In this document: positions 53,100 to 53,572 of the stretch, in pieces | How positions within the stretch are numbered: position 1 is the stretch's first letter | How the letters are laid out: every line of letters begins with the position of its first letter | Origin: Synechococcales cyanobacterium bin31.maxbin.ball.101 | GTDB lineage: Bacteria > Cyanobacteriota > Cyanobacteriia > Leptolyngbyales > Leptolyngbyaceae | Assembly (NCBI GenBank): GCA_013298165.1 | Contig: JAAFJU010000019.1 | Span: 1 to 53,572, forward strand | Direction of reading: 5' to 3' | Length of the DNA: 53,572 bases | Program-made: the position numbers and the translations under genes | The notes under the pieces: generated by a model | The model's input: the letters and a program-made list of their open reading frames with translations, nothing else | The model's database searches: none | Told to the model about the DNA's origin: nothing

Positions 53100-53449
53100 T
53101 CAAATCGACCTTTGGTCATCGCGAAGTTTTGCGATGGCTTCGATCGGTAAATCCAAAACTCTGGAAATCACTTCAGGAGATATCCCTTCACGCAAAAATC
53201 CGATCGCAGCTTCCAACTTACCTTCCAACTTACCTTCCAACTTACCTTCCTCCTTCCATTCTTCTTGTTTTTTTAAATAGGCCACAGATAGGTTCATAAT
53301 CAGTTCCTCCTCGTCAGGGGTAAGCGATCGACTCCGTTCTAGCTTGGCGCGATAGTTCGCTAGAATGTCTTCAATACTATTATAGAGCGCAGATTGAGCA
53401 GGGTTTGTTACCAGTTCCTGAATTGCCCGCTCTTGATTTCCAGCCCGAC
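53100..53449 (-). pseudogene. Rpn-family nuclease, 3' exon cut off by a group II intron
   Basis: The minus-strand frame is open from the intron boundary (RAGNQERAIQELVTNPAQS) through LTPDEEELIMNLSVAYLKKQ to the typical Rpn C-terminus with a KLEG x3 repeat (a 12-bp tandem repeat) and the last helix SPEVISRVLDLPIEAIAKLR. Only about 115 residues are present; the N-terminal nuclease part is on the other side of the intron, outside the window. If the intron splices, the gene could still be functional. Confidence 0.72.
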
Positions 53450-53572
53450 GTTAGGGTCGAGTGACAAGTCACCTTGTCACCCTCCCATTCAAAACCGTGC
53501 TTGCTAGTTTCCCGGCACACGGCTCCTCAACAATCCGGCTGTTGACATCAGAACCATTCACCTATTGTTTGG
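53450..53572 (-). mobile_element. Group II intron, 3' end (domains V-VI), continues beyond window
   Basis: On the minus strand, domain V starts GAGCCGTGTGCC near 53525 and ends CACGGTTTTG at 53490, with a GAAA loop and the CGTG/CACG basal helix. Domain VI is a perfect 8-bp hairpin (GTGACAAG/CTTGTCAC), and a bulged A at 53457 is seven bases from the 3' end CCCTAAC at 53450, the expected branch-point spacing. The reverse transcriptase gene would lie to the right, outside the window. Confidence 0.85.

Noticed and set aside
52960-53299. Two plus-strand frames downstream of the membrane protein
   Set aside because: They run antisense through the Rpn 3' exon, including its KLEG repeat, and lack family features.
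1-53572. tRNA, rRNA or riboswitch genes
   Set aside because: No cloverleaf with the GTTCxAxxC arm, rRNA segment or known riboswitch core was recognised on either strand by eye.

Overview
The window is chromosomal DNA from a cyanobacterium. Evidence: very frequent HIP1-type octamers (GCGATCGC and its CGATCG core); a glycine-rich RRM protein followed by rpsU; a DHNA-CoA thioesterase for phylloquinone; an OstA/LptB/LptF-G set; a ComFB protein; a PilT paralogue; and the cyanobacterial families CHAT, CHASE2, DUF928, DUF3365, DUF4168, Uma2 and FHA-N. The genus cannot be fixed from the sequence alone. I see no rRNA, tRNA or CRISPR array.

Layout. 0-5.6 kb: the 3' end of a STAND-type ATPase/TPR gene, then core genes (rbp-rpsU with promoter and terminator, lysS), an ExK nuclease-like gene, an ABC-2 ATPase and a thioesterase. 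5.6-11.3 kb: an accessory, defence-like region holding an AbiEii-type nucleotidyltransferase with a small upstream partner, a 21-bp minisatellite, a two-gene unit of a small protein plus a membrane NACHT NTPase sharing one N-terminal motif, a VapBC-like module whose toxin is truncated at the NACHT junction, a duplication relic, a GIY-YIG nuclease and an HsdR_N-like nuclease. 11.3-18.7 kb: a CrtI-type desaturase, two ABC-2 permeases (probable partners of the ATPase at 4.1 kb, now about 8 kb apart) and a GldA/F/G-like transporter. 18.8-25.4 kb: TetR regulator, L,D-transpeptidase, ComFB, a CPA2 antiporter with RCK domains, a RAYT transposase between two inverted REP copies, and a BlaI/M56 pair. 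25.4-29.3 kb: an exopolysaccharide modification group (MBOAT, SGNH-like protein, GT4). 29.4-40.8 kb: two paralogous two-partner-secretion exoproteins, a TPR-CHAT protein overlapping one of them, a c-type haem DUF3365 protein, a DUF928 protein and a CHAT-CHASE2 protein. 40.9-43.8 kb: a type III PKS/methyltransferase/FAD oxidoreductase operon. 43.8-53.6 kb: Rpn and Uma2 nucleases, lipopolysaccharide export genes, DUF309, DUF58, PilT, DUF4168, a membrane protein, and an Rpn-like gene interrupted by the 3' end of a group II intron at the right edge.

The best candidates for undescribed biology are (1) the small protein/NACHT pair inside a nuclease- and toxin-rich island, and (2) the secreted adhesin/CHAT-peptidase locus, whose two exoproteins end in the same short acidic tail. 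Several families of short GC-rich palindromic repeats punctuate the operon boundaries and flank the accessory island.
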